From Rhodocollybia butyracea (lineage: Eukaryota; Basidiomycota; Agaricomycetes; Agaricales; Omphalotaceae): a DNA stretch of 64,000 nucleotides. Each line of letters opens with the position of its first letter. The stretch's first letter is position 1. Of the stretch, positions 11,842 to 23,390 are shown one piece after another. Location of the stretch: NCBI GenBank assembly GCA_015501585.1, contig JADNRY010000001.1:806001-870000 (forward strand). Reading direction: 5' to 3'. The notes under the pieces were generated by a model. It saw only the letters and a list, made by a program, of their open reading frames with translations, was not told where the DNA came from and ran no database searches. A program made the translations under genes and the position numbers.

Positions 11842-13235
11842 ATGTCCGAAGTACAAGTTGACCTGAATGAACAACACGCCACAAATTTGTTCAATCTCAA
11901 AGGAGTTGTTTGTGTCGTGACAGGGGGGAATAGCGTGAGCCCTTAAACTTGAGCCTCACCCACTCTCAATGACGCTAAACACTATGTATCGCAAGGGAAT
12001 CGGATTGATGATTAGTTCAACGTTACTCGCGAATGGCGCGACAGTGTACATCATCGGACCCAAGCAAGCCGATCTTGATAGGTTTACAGATTATGAAATC
12101 CATGGCTGCCCAGCGATTATTAACAAAAGTATATAGAATAGTTGGGATATACAACAATGGCGCACAGAAACTGAAATCCGGGTCGGGGGGTAAGATGTAT
12201 GGATTGGAAGGTGATATTAGCTCGAAAGTCCGTTCCTTGCTCGTCCGTTCGATATTAGGTGCTAATTTGTCCAACGCAGTCAGAAGCAAAGAGGCTCGCT
12301 GAAGAAATCGGGAAAAGGGAACCCTATGTAACCGTTCTCTTCAAGTACGGAGTCCCCTCTTTCGTGCAAATTTTACATCCTAATTTTTTTGCACTTGCCC
12401 TTTCAGTAATGCGGGAATCATAGCTGGTCAATTCACACCTCCTTCAGAAGCCACGTCTGCGGCCTACGTGAAAGCTTTCTTTGATGACATAACACCACAA
12501 GAATTCAACAGTGTCCTCAATACTAATGCAGTCGGTGCTTACTGGTTGACCTTTGCGTTCTTACCTTTGCTGGAGAAGTGGAAAAACTCGCAGGAAGAAG
12601 TTTCAAAGAAGTTTGTACCGCAAGTAATCATGACAAGTAGCATGAACGGTTGGACCAAAGTAAGCAATGGATTTCATCAAACCGCAAAGTTTCGACAAGT
12701 ATTATGGACACACTCTATCACAGGATTCCAACACCTCTGGCCGCTCATACCCTTACATGTTTAGTAAAAGTGCGATTGGGCATGCAACTTCTTCGCTCGC
12801 ACGCGAGCTGCTGCCTTTAGGAATCCGGGTCAATGGGATAGCACCTGGTTAGTTTGAAATGCATATGCTGTATCCAGTGAATCACACATTATATTTTATG
12901 CTATAGGCCTGTTTCCTACAGAAGTGAGAGATTGAATCCTGGGCAACTGTCGACCGATTTAACGTGTGGTAGATGTCACTCCCCGGACACTCGAACGAAG
13001 CCGGAATTACGACTGCGCCCCCGGGCACGACATGGAACTTTGAAATCCCCACTGTGCAGACGGGTGGGACTAAACGTGACGTAGGTGCATTGGCGTTATG
13101 CCTGATCACCAACTGGTTCATCAACGGGGAGACTGTACTCATCGACGGTGGCGTAAGCGGTTGTTCTCCTTTCTCAGCTGACTCAAGATGACATTGCCTA
13201 TCCAGACACTTTTGAAACATCCTTCTTCATACTGA
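11842..13235 (+). CDS. Short-chain dehydrogenase/reductase
   Basis: NAD(P)(H)-dependent oxidoreductase of the classical SDR fold; substrate not deducible. Nine exons (11842-11934, 11996-12081, 12137-12227, 12280-12344, 12407-12659, 12724-12847, 12907-12923, 12973-13152, 13206-13235) give 312 residues in frame. Motifs seen are the cofactor Gly motif TGGNSGIG, NNAG, the catalytic Ser in SSMNGW, the Tyr-x3-Lys in YMFSK, the start of the C-terminal region at RVNGIAPG, and the end DGGTLLKHPSSY. The seventh exon is only 17 nt. An unspliced reading would replace the proper C-terminus with an unrelated tail, so the last intron was accepted. It follows the broken aldo-keto reductase on the same strand, with 223 bp between them. 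Confidence 0.92.
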
Positions 13236-13675
13236 TCATGAAGGTTCAAATTGGAAGGGACCGCCGTTGGTTTGATTCACCACACGAGTCTTTCGCTGAA
13301 GTCTGATTGTCTTGTGCTAGTTAAGTGAATGGTTTTTGTTCGAGTAAAATATGCAATATAAACTTCGTACAAGTCGCTTTGACATTACTACAAGCATCCA
13401 GTGCGTGCCATTTTGTAAGCGAATGGAATGGATCAGCGAAAACAGTAGTCTATATCTCCACCAATACCATTAACAAGGTGAGTTTGAATATGCAAAAGCA
13501 GCAAGATAAAAAAGAGCGATCGTAAGGTTTGCATAATGGGGTATGAGCAAAGATTAAATGCAATGAGTGCAACGCACGATGATGATTATGACGAGATAGA
13601 TAATGCCAAAGAGTGAAAGCAATGCTGTAAATGCGATAAAGATACACGTGAAAAGGCCGATACCAAGAAATGTGA
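13236..13675. other. Convergent intergenic stretch
   Basis: Lies between the 3' ends of the rightward dehydrogenase and the leftward low-complexity protein gene. It should hold both 3' UTRs. No gene or notable repeat seen. Confidence 0.4.
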
Positions 13676-14734
13676 TCAGAGCGTTCGCAGGGCCCGCATG
13701 ATATAATCATAATCCTGCTCCTCTCGCCGACGACCTCCTTTCTCCCAAACCCACTTTTTACTATACTTCTTAGAGGGTACGGCACGGAAAGGAGTCGCAC
13801 TCTGTATACACGAGCTTGTTTCCATATCTAGAATCACTTCTCCTTTTTCCTCTGAGTCGGACAGTGATTTATCATCCTCGAGCTCCTTCAACCTTCGTGC
13901 AATCACAGTAGGGTCGAGCGCCGGCGCGAGCGACTCAGCACTTTCTGTCCCCTTGAAGTTACTAAGGTGTGCAAGTAAATCTTTCGCAGTTTGTGGATCG
14001 CGTGCAGAAGAGATAATGGGGACGAGTTCATCTGGAACCGTTTCCCCCAGAAATCGCTTAAGTTTCGATAGTCGACGTCGACGCGCAGTGTCAGGCGTCG
14101 GAACTCGGATTGAAGAGGCCGGACTATGCGGCTCGGACGAACACTGATCGCTGGGAGGCGATAGTGTAGCAGTGTGCAAAGAAAGAGAGGAGTCTGGTTT
14201 GGGAAGTCGTCGAACTTTGGGAGGGAAAAGGTAACAGGGAGATGGAGATTCTAGAGGAGGGCTGGGAGATATTTCTGGTGTTGCCAGAGTAACGGAGATT
14301 GAAAAATCAGATGTCTTTAGATATGGGGTGGGAGGAAGAGGTCGTGTCCTAGGAGAAGTATCCGAACGAGGAGGTGAGGAAAGTACAGGAGATGTAGGCA
14401 CGGGGGACTGAGGAACTGGCGGTAAAGGCCTTCTGTCTTTTCGATGGCCGTGAGATATGTCGTCGTCTCCGCTGTCCTCCTGAGACTGGAGAACGATAGT
14501 TAAAGATTCGGATGAACCATCTAGGCTAGGAGAAGAACAACTAGAGTAGGTCTCGAAAGAAGAAAGGGACGATGCATCTGAGGGCATCATGTCGCGCTCG
14601 CTGTATTTCTCGAGATCTTGAAATATGTATTTTGGAGAAATTTGCGGAGCACTTGTGGGTTTCAAGTGGGGAGGCCTTGGACCACTGCGCGAGGCAGAGG
14701 TATTCAAGACCATTAACGAGGACATGCTCGCCAC
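13676..14734 (-). CDS. Uncharacterised Ser/Pro-rich protein, single exon
   Basis: An uninterrupted frame of 352 residues, unusual here because nearly all neighbours carry introns. The sequence is mostly disordered: Ser/Pro-rich segments with RPLPPVPQSPVPTSP and RTRPLPPTPYL could be SH3-ligand-like. The C-terminal third has a more ordered stretch, RRRRLSKLKRFLGETVPDEL, followed by LVPIISSARDPQTAKDLLAHL, and ends with basic/acidic patches (KKYSKKWVWEKGGRRREEQDYDYIMRAL). I do not recognise a named domain. Function unknown; coding status rests on length and on the ordered C-terminal segment. Confidence 0.75.
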   Translation of the reverse strand: MASMSSLMVLNTSASRSGPRPPHLKPTSAPQISPKYIFQDLEKYSERDMMPSDASSLSSFETYSSCSSPSLDGSSESLTIVLQSQEDSGDDDISHGHRKDRRPLPPVPQSPVPTSPVLSSPPRSDTSPRTRPLPPTPYLKTSDFSISVTLATPEISPSPPLESPSPCYLFPPKVRRLPKPDSSLSLHTATLSPPSDQCSSEPHSPASSIRVPTPDTARRRRLSKLKRFLGETVPDELVPIISSARDPQTAKDLLAHLSNFKGTESAESLAPALDPTVIARRLKELEDDKSLSDSEEKGEVILDMETSSCIQSATPFRAVPSKKYSKKWVWEKGGRRREEQDYDYIMRALRTL

Positions 14735-16551
14735 GAATTATGCAAGATGCAAGTAGTAGAAGGAAGAGGTAAACCAACCACGCAGGCTGTGCCCGAACGC
14801 GCAGGGAAGAAAGGGTCGCGACTTATTCGACTCCATGTCTCCATTCAGACATCAGACAAGAAGTCTTTAATAGACCTCGTGGTTACGCAAAATTAATGAA
14901 AATGCATCACTGTTGAGATGTTACTGGGCACGTTACCCTACGTACGCCCCGTAACTGTCAGAGTTTGAAAACAAAAGGAGTACAAGGAAGTACAAGGCTA
15001 GCCTCATGTATCACTCTGGACTCTGTTGTTTTGCAGAGAAGCCCAGGAATTCTAAACATAATGATACAGTTCCCAAGCTGGGATACATGTGTGAATCTGA
15101 TTCATGAAAGACAGAATTTCTGAGCCTCGAGGCTCGAGCTCTCAAGTAAGTGCATACCATAACTGTCCGTAATCGGCGGAGAAGATTGGGAATGAGCAAC
15201 ACCTGCGTATGGTATTGCCCTATACGTACGCCGAGCTGATCCACTAGCTCAGCAGCTGAACAACCAAGTCGATAGCATATATCCCAAGTTCCAGACTTTA
15301 TCCGAAGCTCTTAACAACCTCCAAGGGAAAGACACCATTATGTCGCACTGCCCAAACGGCTGAATTGATAGCATATATCTGACTTTCTCAAATTTGCCAA
15401 GGTTTGGTGAAGATCCTCGTTCAACGTGTGGAATTTTAGCTGTTCATGCCACTCAGGATGTCTGTCCAGTGTCAGGCTTCAGTGCAGCGTCCCGTATGTA
15501 ACCTTATGTAACTAAGAATTTATTCAATTTCGGTACGATTACCCGTAATCGGCTCCTCGGCCGACTCCTGCACTTCCATAGTCTTCGGACTGGGCAACAG
15601 AAGAGGCAATCGCAGCCTCAGAGCTGTGGTTGGCTTCATAAAGCCTGAGAGCGAGGTTCAGACCTGGAGACTGGTCTATAAATCAGAATTTGCAGGGACG
15701 ACACGTCGAGGAGGTGGTATCAGTTAATGATAGAGTCGGGCTATCCCGCGTTGTGGAAAGGAAACTCAGTGTCGCATCGTACCATGAGCTTGGCTGGCTT
15801 GTGCTACAATTGTAATTGACGTTGCCGGTCGCCGTCTTACAAGTTTACAACACATACAGTACATAGAATAATTGTCCTCTTGTATCATCCCGGCGGGACC
15901 CTTGACAGTTTACTCTTGGAAGGGAAGCTATAGCCTGTAGGAGGGTGGAGGGGCCTGGAGGGAGCTGAGAAGATCGATTATAATCAATTTCCAATTGTGA
16001 TTTTTGAGGAAGGGAGAAAAGGGAGTATGCGGGACACGATGAGAATAATCACCCCATTGCTCTTGGGCCTTGAGGCTACCCGAGGTGTACTTATGTGGTG
16101 TTAATATACACCCGATGGGCGCTGTTCATATTCTGACGTTGTCGAGCGGACAAGACACTCTGACCAAGGAACCTAATTACGTTTACTGTACCATACTTGC
16201 AAATTTTATACTCCACTCAAAGAGCAGTTTGAGATGGGTCTGAGCAAAATATTGCCAATGTTGAGCGCGAGCAAGGAAGAAAAAAGTAATGTTTAGAAAA
16301 TACATATAGGTTACTCGAATCTTGATAAAATAAGATAAAACGATGAACCGAGAGCAGCAGAGTATGATAGGAGTTGTCTGGAGTAATCGAGGATCGAGTT
16401 GGTAGTTGGTAGTTGAGTTTGAAGGAAAAGAGGAAAAAGAGATATATGTAAATGCACAGTGCAAGAAACAAGCGACGAAAGCGAAACAAGGTATTAATCT
16501 GTGGACCCCATGCAAAGATCAGAAAGAGAAACGGAAACACAAACACGCATT
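14735..16551. other. Gene-free stretch
   Basis: About 1.8 kb between the start of the single-exon gene and the 3' end of SET1. It should contain the promoter of the former and the SET1 3' UTR (probably 16.2-16.55 kb). Open frames are short and lack splice support. No repeat of note. Confidence 0.45.
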
Positions 16552-19500
16552 CTAATTGAGGAAGCCACGACATTTGGCAGAGCCGCAGAGACAGGGTATC
16601 TTGTCCTGCTCGAATGGGAAATGGTAATCTACGGGGAAAAAGAGTCAGGAATGAATAGGAGGAAGAATAAAAGGCTTGCTGAGACCCACCGTAAGTAATT
16701 TCATCCCCAAGCTCAATATCCTGTTTAGCATAAATCACAATCTTCTTCTCTCCACTAATAGTGATGATTTTTGCTGTACAATTCGGATCACACGAGTGGT
16801 TAATCAAACGGCTAGAAAACACGAGCAAAATCAGTCTCTCGCCAAAAACAAAAAAATCATTATGAGCTAGCCACACTTACCCAAGATTCCCCTTCTTCGT
16901 AGCATCCACAACCAAGTCCTCATCAATCCTAAACAAATAACTACTCCCAATCCCCTGCCTCTCATAAGTCTTCTCCCTCTTTTCCGCAACCTGCGCCCTG
17001 ATAACCTCTCCTACGTACTCTATAACCATCTCACCCCTCGCAATCCTCTCCATAGCATACAACCCCCAATCGTGGATTGGCGATCGCGCAAACCGAAGGT
17101 GTTTCTTTCGGGTTTGGAGTTGGTTGAATTTGAAAGAGAGTTCAGAGGCTGCGGAGGCGTCTCCTTTTGAGAGCGCGAGTGTGCGTTGGACCAGCGTGAG
17201 TTCTTCGAGACCTTGGGCACGGCGTCGAGCTGAGGCGCGGTTAGAGCGGGAGGAGGTGACGTGTTGTGGTTTCGGAGGGTCTTCAGGCCCAGTTTCTTGT
17301 GCGATGGTGGCTGTTTCAGAAGTGGTGGCTCGAGCTTGGTATTGAGTGACGTAAATGGCTTTTTCGGCGTGAGTGATTTTGTAGAAGCCTTCGGTTCGGG
17401 CAGAGCCTGTGATATGCAGCCGGAGAGCGGTTTTGGTCTTGTCATCGGTGGATGAGGGTTTTGGGGGTGAAGAGTCGTCTTTTTCGTCATCAGGTACACG
17501 ACCTGAAAGAACAAGTTTGGCATAATAAGAGTCTTCGTCGTCGTGACAGACTTCTTCGGGCGGAACGTGAGGCGGTGTGGGAGGTGGAGTGGTGAGCGCA
17601 CGGTATCCAGAGGGAGAGACGGACCGGGAAGGTGAAAGGGATGAATCAACCCCGGGTGTAAGACGAACTTGGGCAATGGCTGGGACATCGAACCCTTCAT
17701 CACCGGGAACAACGACATCAACGACACCCTTCTTCCCACCCTTCTTCTTCTTCCCTCCCTCTTTCTTCTTCTTCAGCTCTTTCGTCTTGAGTTTCTTCTT
17801 CGCTGGCTCTGGTTCATCTGCCTCCGATTCAGATTCCAAAGGTCTCTTCTTGGAAGGAGAAATCGGATCCTCATCCTCCGACTCGACCCCTGACTGGTCT
17901 TCGTCCTGAACCTCAGCAACCACCACTCGTTTTTTTCTTGATTTTCTTCGGGGAATCTTTGTCCTTTCTCCGCTTCTTCTTTGGCCTTGCCTCCTTCTCA
18001 GCCTCCTCTTCCTGCTCTTCCTCAACGTCCTCCTCAACTTCAGGAATAACCTCTTCCTCGGGCTTCTTTTCCTTTCTCTGTTTCTTGAAAGACAAACCTA
18101 CCAAGCCCAATTGCCTCGCATTGATCTGCTCCACCATCGACACTGGATCCTTCACTCCTGGCACTGCCCCGCCTATTCCCCCAATCCCATCTGCCACACC
18201 TCCATCCCTCATCCTCCCAATCATCGCCTTCAACTGCGGCCCAATCAACTTACTCAACACATCCTGCTGCAACGCCCTCCTTAACTCCTCCACAATAACT
18301 CCCTTCGCCTCTTCCACCATTTCTTCCTCTCCCCACTTCGTCTTCGCCAAAACTGGCGGAGGAGCAGCTGTAGCCTTCACTTGCAGGAAGGTCAAGCGTC
18401 CTGTGGATGAACCATTGACGTAGGTCGCGGCACGACGAGCGGCTTCGCGGGTGAAGGTGATGAATATTCCGTGTGGGGATTTGAGGATCTGGGGCAGAAG
18501 TGGATGGTGTTGATATGGATAAACAGAAAGTGAGAAAGAAACCGCCGCGCACCTTGTCAACATCAAACCCCTCAAACAAACCCCTAACATCTCCCTCTCC
18601 AACCTGATCAGGAAACTGACCTCCGCTAGTAGGTTCCAACCTGATATGCTCATACTTGCTTTGTCCGAGTTCGAGGAGGACTTGGGCATGGTCTTGGGTC
18701 CAGCCTCGGAGAGAGTTGTCGTGGCCATGTCCATGAGCGTTTCCGTGTGCGGTGGATTTGGATTTGGTGTGGGTGCGAGCATGCGTATTTGCACGGCCGT
18801 GTCCGTGTCCATAGGAGTTGGAGTTGGAAGTAGAGTTGATAGTGCGCATAGGGCGCGCAAGTGAAAGCGAACGTGACCGCGAGCGCGACCACGAACGCGA
18901 ATCAGAGCGCGAGGAACGAGGTATTCTATCACGGCCTCTAGACCTAGAAATAGACCGACCTCTTCCCCTGGATCTAGACCTAGCTCTACGACCACCATCC
19001 CTATCCCAATCTCCACGATAACTATTACTATTGCGATGCGGTAGAGCCCTATCACGATCATGGTTGTTATTCCGATACGGGGATCGTGGACGGTTGTTAT
19101 ACTTGCTCCTTGAAGGAATATACGTTCTTCCGTCATCGAATGGAGAAGGCGACCTGTTCCTCCGTCGATAGTTGGAATTATGCCCCTCTCGACTTCGACT
19201 CCAACTCCTACTTCGACTCCTACTTCGACTCCGACTTCGACTAGGGGATCTCCCTGCGCCTCTTCGAGGTGGCCCAGGTCCATACCTCTCTCGACTTCGT
19301 CTTCGATCTCTCCCATCGTCCCTATCTCTATCCCTTACATCAATCCTTTCTTTCCCTTTCCCCGTATCCCTCTCCTTCTCCAATCTCACCTGCACCGGCG
19401 TCCCACTCCCTATCGCACCAACTCCATTTCTAATTCCGTTTGCCAGCTCCCCCGGCACCGGCTCCTCCTCTGCATCCCCCTTCAATAACTTAGTCTTTCT

Positions 19501-21906
19501 CAGATGCGCACGGGCTTTCATAAGCGCTGGAGGAGGCTGGGGTTTCGTATCCGTTGCTGTTATCCCGGTGGGTTTGGGAGGTAAAGTCGGGGTGTTGGCA
19601 TTCGGAGGGTTGGGTAACGACGTTGAACTCGAAGTTGAAGCCCCCGCTGATGGTGGGAGTGTGGCTGAAGATGGGCCAGATATTGAAGATGAAGCGGGTA
19701 AGGATGTAGATGACGATGAGGCAGGTTGTGGTGGTATTATAGACCCTGAAGAGATACCATTCGCTGTTGATACGAGGGGATGAATTTGAGCTAGAGTTGG
19801 ATGTAGCGGGGACGGCGAGAGTTCCACCATGGCGCCCATCTCGATCCCTATCCCCTCGTTCGCGGTCTCGCATCCCAGCAGAGGCAGCGACATCAAGCGA
19901 CGGACGCATCGGGAGACTTGGATGAAGTGGTAGTGGTGGTGGACCAGGCCGAGAAGAAACTTGAGGTGCAGGGGACCTTACAGGACTCGACGCTGGTGGA
20001 ATCACAAGAGGGAGTGACGTTGAAGGACGAGGTGGAAGGCCTGGTGGAAGTTTTATGTGTGCAAGAGCCGGAGCCGGAGCTGGAGGGAGGGTACCTCTCT
20101 TCCTATCATCCAATTCCTTGACCACAGCAGCCAACAACTCCCCAGTCCCATCAAACTCGACTCGTACTTGATCTCCTGCGTCTCCTTTTCCTAAATTACC
20201 AGCACTGATACCTCCTGCCCCGTATCCTGCCCCCGCCCACGGTCTCTTTTTTCCATCTTCCTTTTCAACACACCTCTTCGCCTCTGCGTGTGTCCCAAAT
20301 CTCACTCCTACAACGCCGAGTGAACTACCATTAGTCTTGTCAATCTGCACATCAAAACTTCTGATGTCGCCGTATTGGGAGAAATGAGATTTGAGGATTT
20401 GTGAAGGGGTGAGGAGAGCAACGTTGGTTATTATGACGCGGGTTGGAGGAGGGGGGTGGTTCGGTGGGGAGGTAATAGGATCGTACTATAGGGAGTATTT
20501 GTGATTGTACGTGTGAAGGAAAAAAGAGACGTACCTCGTAGCTATCGATAGCATAGAACTGCGTCCTAATCTTCTTTTCCCGTAACGAGTCGTGATCTAC
20601 ACGTCTTGGATCTCGAGGAACAGGCGCTCGTTCACATATCCAGTACCCTTTTTCCTCGAGGTTTTCCGTCAAAACAGGCGTTGGGGCGTCGTCGTGAAAC
20701 TTTGCTAGAAACGCAGAAGCAGAAGAGGAAACTGATGGTGTGGATATCGCCTGCTCGTCTTCTAAATGAACCCAAACCCAGTCTCCACCAGCCAGTACTT
20801 GACCTTCATAGCGTAGTACAATGGGCGATTCCTTGCCTTTTCCTTTTCCTTGAATACGAGAATGTGGATCGCCAGTGTTACGAATAGCTCTGTGTAACAC
20901 ATCGTAATACTCTCCTAAAGCCATCTTTTCTTTTCCGCGAACATAGGTGCTGGCTAATGGGTGCAATGCGCCAGCTAGAGTTCCCACTCCTGTCGATGTC
21001 CCTTCTCCTACATCTAGATCTTCATCGTTCAGTGTTGGTTTCCTGCCTCTGATTCCAAGCTTTAAAACTCCTGTTTTTTCCTTTTCCGACATGCTAGGAT
21101 CGTAAATGACGCGATGGTTGCGAAGACCAGCGGGAAGAGCAGAAGGTGGAGGAGGCCAAGATGGAGGAGTAGCTGGCCTAGGAGGAGGAGGAGTAGCTAG
21201 CCTAGGAGGAGGAGTTGGTAACCTATCCGGCTGTGGTTGTTTCTGTGGTTGCATCTGGATCTGAGCTTGTGTAGCAGGAACAACAACTCGTGGAGGTGGC
21301 AGTGCAATAGAAATGGCATTATGGATCGAGAGCTTCGCTGCTGGTGCTGCTGGCGGCGGTGAAGGAGGAGGTGGAGGCGGTGAACTTGGTGGAGGCGGAG
21401 GAGGAGGAGGTGAATTAGTTGGAACTGGCGGGTTAGGGAGCAAGTTTGAATTCCAACCTGGAATCGGCGGAGGAGGTAGATTTGGCGGAGGAGGAGGCGG
21501 AGGTTCATAACTTGGTTCCGGAGGCGCAGCTTTTTCTTTTTTCATAGGATTTGGAATGGATATCGAGAATCGAGAAACTCCAGGGGTAAGAAGCTAATAT
21601 TTGTTGTCAACACACACAACAGACTTTGAGCCGGAGAAACTCACGTTCGCGTCGCCGTTAAACATCTTGTTCTTTGCGATTCCATTGACTCCAGTACTTG
21701 CCAAACTTCGTGGGCCAGTTGGCGGTGTAGCTTTTCCTATTCGATTAGCTGGTGAGCTGGCAGCAGGACGGGAATAGGCTGTGAAAAGATATTTAATATT
21801 AGTTGGTTGAATAAACTGAGTTCTGACCACTTTGTTGACCACTTTGCTGCCCGCCATGTTTACCCAGCAACGCTCGTGGACCCGTCGGCGGCGCCTTTCC
21901 TGACAT
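16552..21906 (-). CDS. SET1: SET1-type histone H3 lysine-4 methyltransferase (COMPASS catalytic subunit), frame interrupted
   Basis: Chromatin enzyme that methylates H3K4 at active genes. Exons proposed: 21906-21828, 21778-21645, 21593-20535, 20485-18553, 18488-16881, 16811-16690 and 16628-16552. Order of parts: proline-rich N-terminus, RNA-recognition motif ([11 protein letters not shown] to [16 protein letters not shown]), a long Arg/Ser-repeat region, a second RNA-binding-like segment, a charged linker, then the SET domain ([48 protein letters not shown]) and the post-SET Cys cluster ([15 protein letters not shown] stop). The fifth exon needs one base removed from the T7 run at 17930-17936. 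The frame also changes once near 19.78-19.86 kb, either by a 37-nt intron or an indel. Roughly 1,650 residues. Confidence 0.9.
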
Positions 21907-22906
21907 CGACGTGGTCGTGACAAAAACTAATTTTCTTTAGCGCGTGCAATCCAAACATGTGCAATCTCTTTTCTCTTTCATACCACCATCAGTAAATACA
22001 ACTTTCTACAGTACAAAATCCATTCCGGTGTCCAGTTGGACCGTTGGACCGACTTGTTCTCATGATACATCATCCATTCAAGCAGTCTTTCTTTCCTGTT
22101 GGATTTCTGTTTCTCGAGTTATCATGTAACCGCGTAACCGCTGACCATTGGTTGACTCAGAACTGGACTTGCTGTTCGTTGAATTGTCGCTGTTACCAGT
22201 GGATGGATAACTTACGCAGCGGTAAGTACCAAATACAAGTTTCGCCGTACAGTTTACGAAACGAAACTACGGGATTCGGTACTCGGGACTCGGCAAGGCA
22301 GAGGTCTTACAGGTACGGGTATGTACGGGGATAGGTCAAGTTTACAGGGGGAGAATCTGAGAAAGCGGCGTATCTGACCCTGACCTCCAAGTTACCTGAA
22401 CTGCGACCGACAAAGGGCGGCCAATGTGTGGACTTTCGGAGCCGTTTCAAACCCGTTTCAGGTGGAGAGCGCAGGGAAGGACGTACGAGGAACAGGCGGC
22501 TTGTGTGTTAGGTGACTTGGGTTCGGAGACAGTATATGCTCTTGTCATATCGAATCGTTTTAATGCAATGTCTCTGGGATCTGCACTCTTGGCCGACGGC
22601 GAACTCAGATTCGGACTCGATGAGTCTTTCTGGCTTCCAAGTTTCAAGTTCCTTTCTAAGTTCACAGTTTAGACCCAGGAGATTTCATTGAAGATATCGA
22701 GAGAATGCCGTTCTTTATCTCCCGGGTTTTGATACATAACCGAATCTTGCTAAACGAGTAATAGAGCAACGAGCTAAGTCTGAATATTTGAATCTCAACC
22801 GTCAGTACCACAGACTCGCCGCACTTCGACAAGTCATATCCTATGGATCATATGCATATGTATTCCCCACTAATAGCCACCGATGAGGCTCTTGGCTTAC
22901 GGTGAC

Positions 22907-23390
22907 CACCTAAATCTCTCAGCCTTAAAGTCGCCGAGAAGTTAAAATCGGGTTCAAACATATCACAATAGGTCAATACAATACCAGCTGACAATAGTTC
23001 ACCTCATCTCGCCGAATCCACGACAAATTGGATGATCTCCAACAATAATCTACTTAACAACAATAGCACAAGCAATTGTTTCCCCCGATTCGAGAGTAGC
23101 CGAGAGTAGCGCTTCTAGCTCCGGTCCTCTTGTCACCCTCCGAGTCCACCTAAATCTATCAGCTTTAAAATCGCCCAGAACTTAAACCTGGGTTATCACG
23201 ATAGGTCAATACAATACCAGCTGACAATAGGTTCACCCTCGCCGAATCTATAACGATTTGGATGATCTCCAACAATAATCTTCTTAACAACAATAGCACA
23301 AGCAATTGTTTCAGCCGATTCGAGAGGTCACTAGCGCTCCCAGCTGAGACTCCGGGCTTCTTGTCACCCTCCTCCGAGTCCGAGTCGTTA
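22907..23390. repeat. Tandem duplication, 240-bp unit, two copies
   Basis: Copy one runs about 22907-23146 and copy two about 23147-23390. Both begin CCACCTAAATCT and share long segments such as GGTCAATACAATACCAGCTGACAATAG, GATTTGGATGATCTCC-type sequence (AAATTGG in copy one), AACAATAGCACAAGCAATTG and CCGATTCGAGAG, ending near TCTTGTCACCCTCC. Small insertions, deletions and substitutions separate the copies, so the duplication is not recent. No coding frame is shared. Confidence 0.88.

Noticed and set aside
18646..19783. Long rightward frames antisense to SET1
   Set aside because: They are low-complexity mirrors of the Arg/Ser-repeat region on the coding strand, not independent genes.
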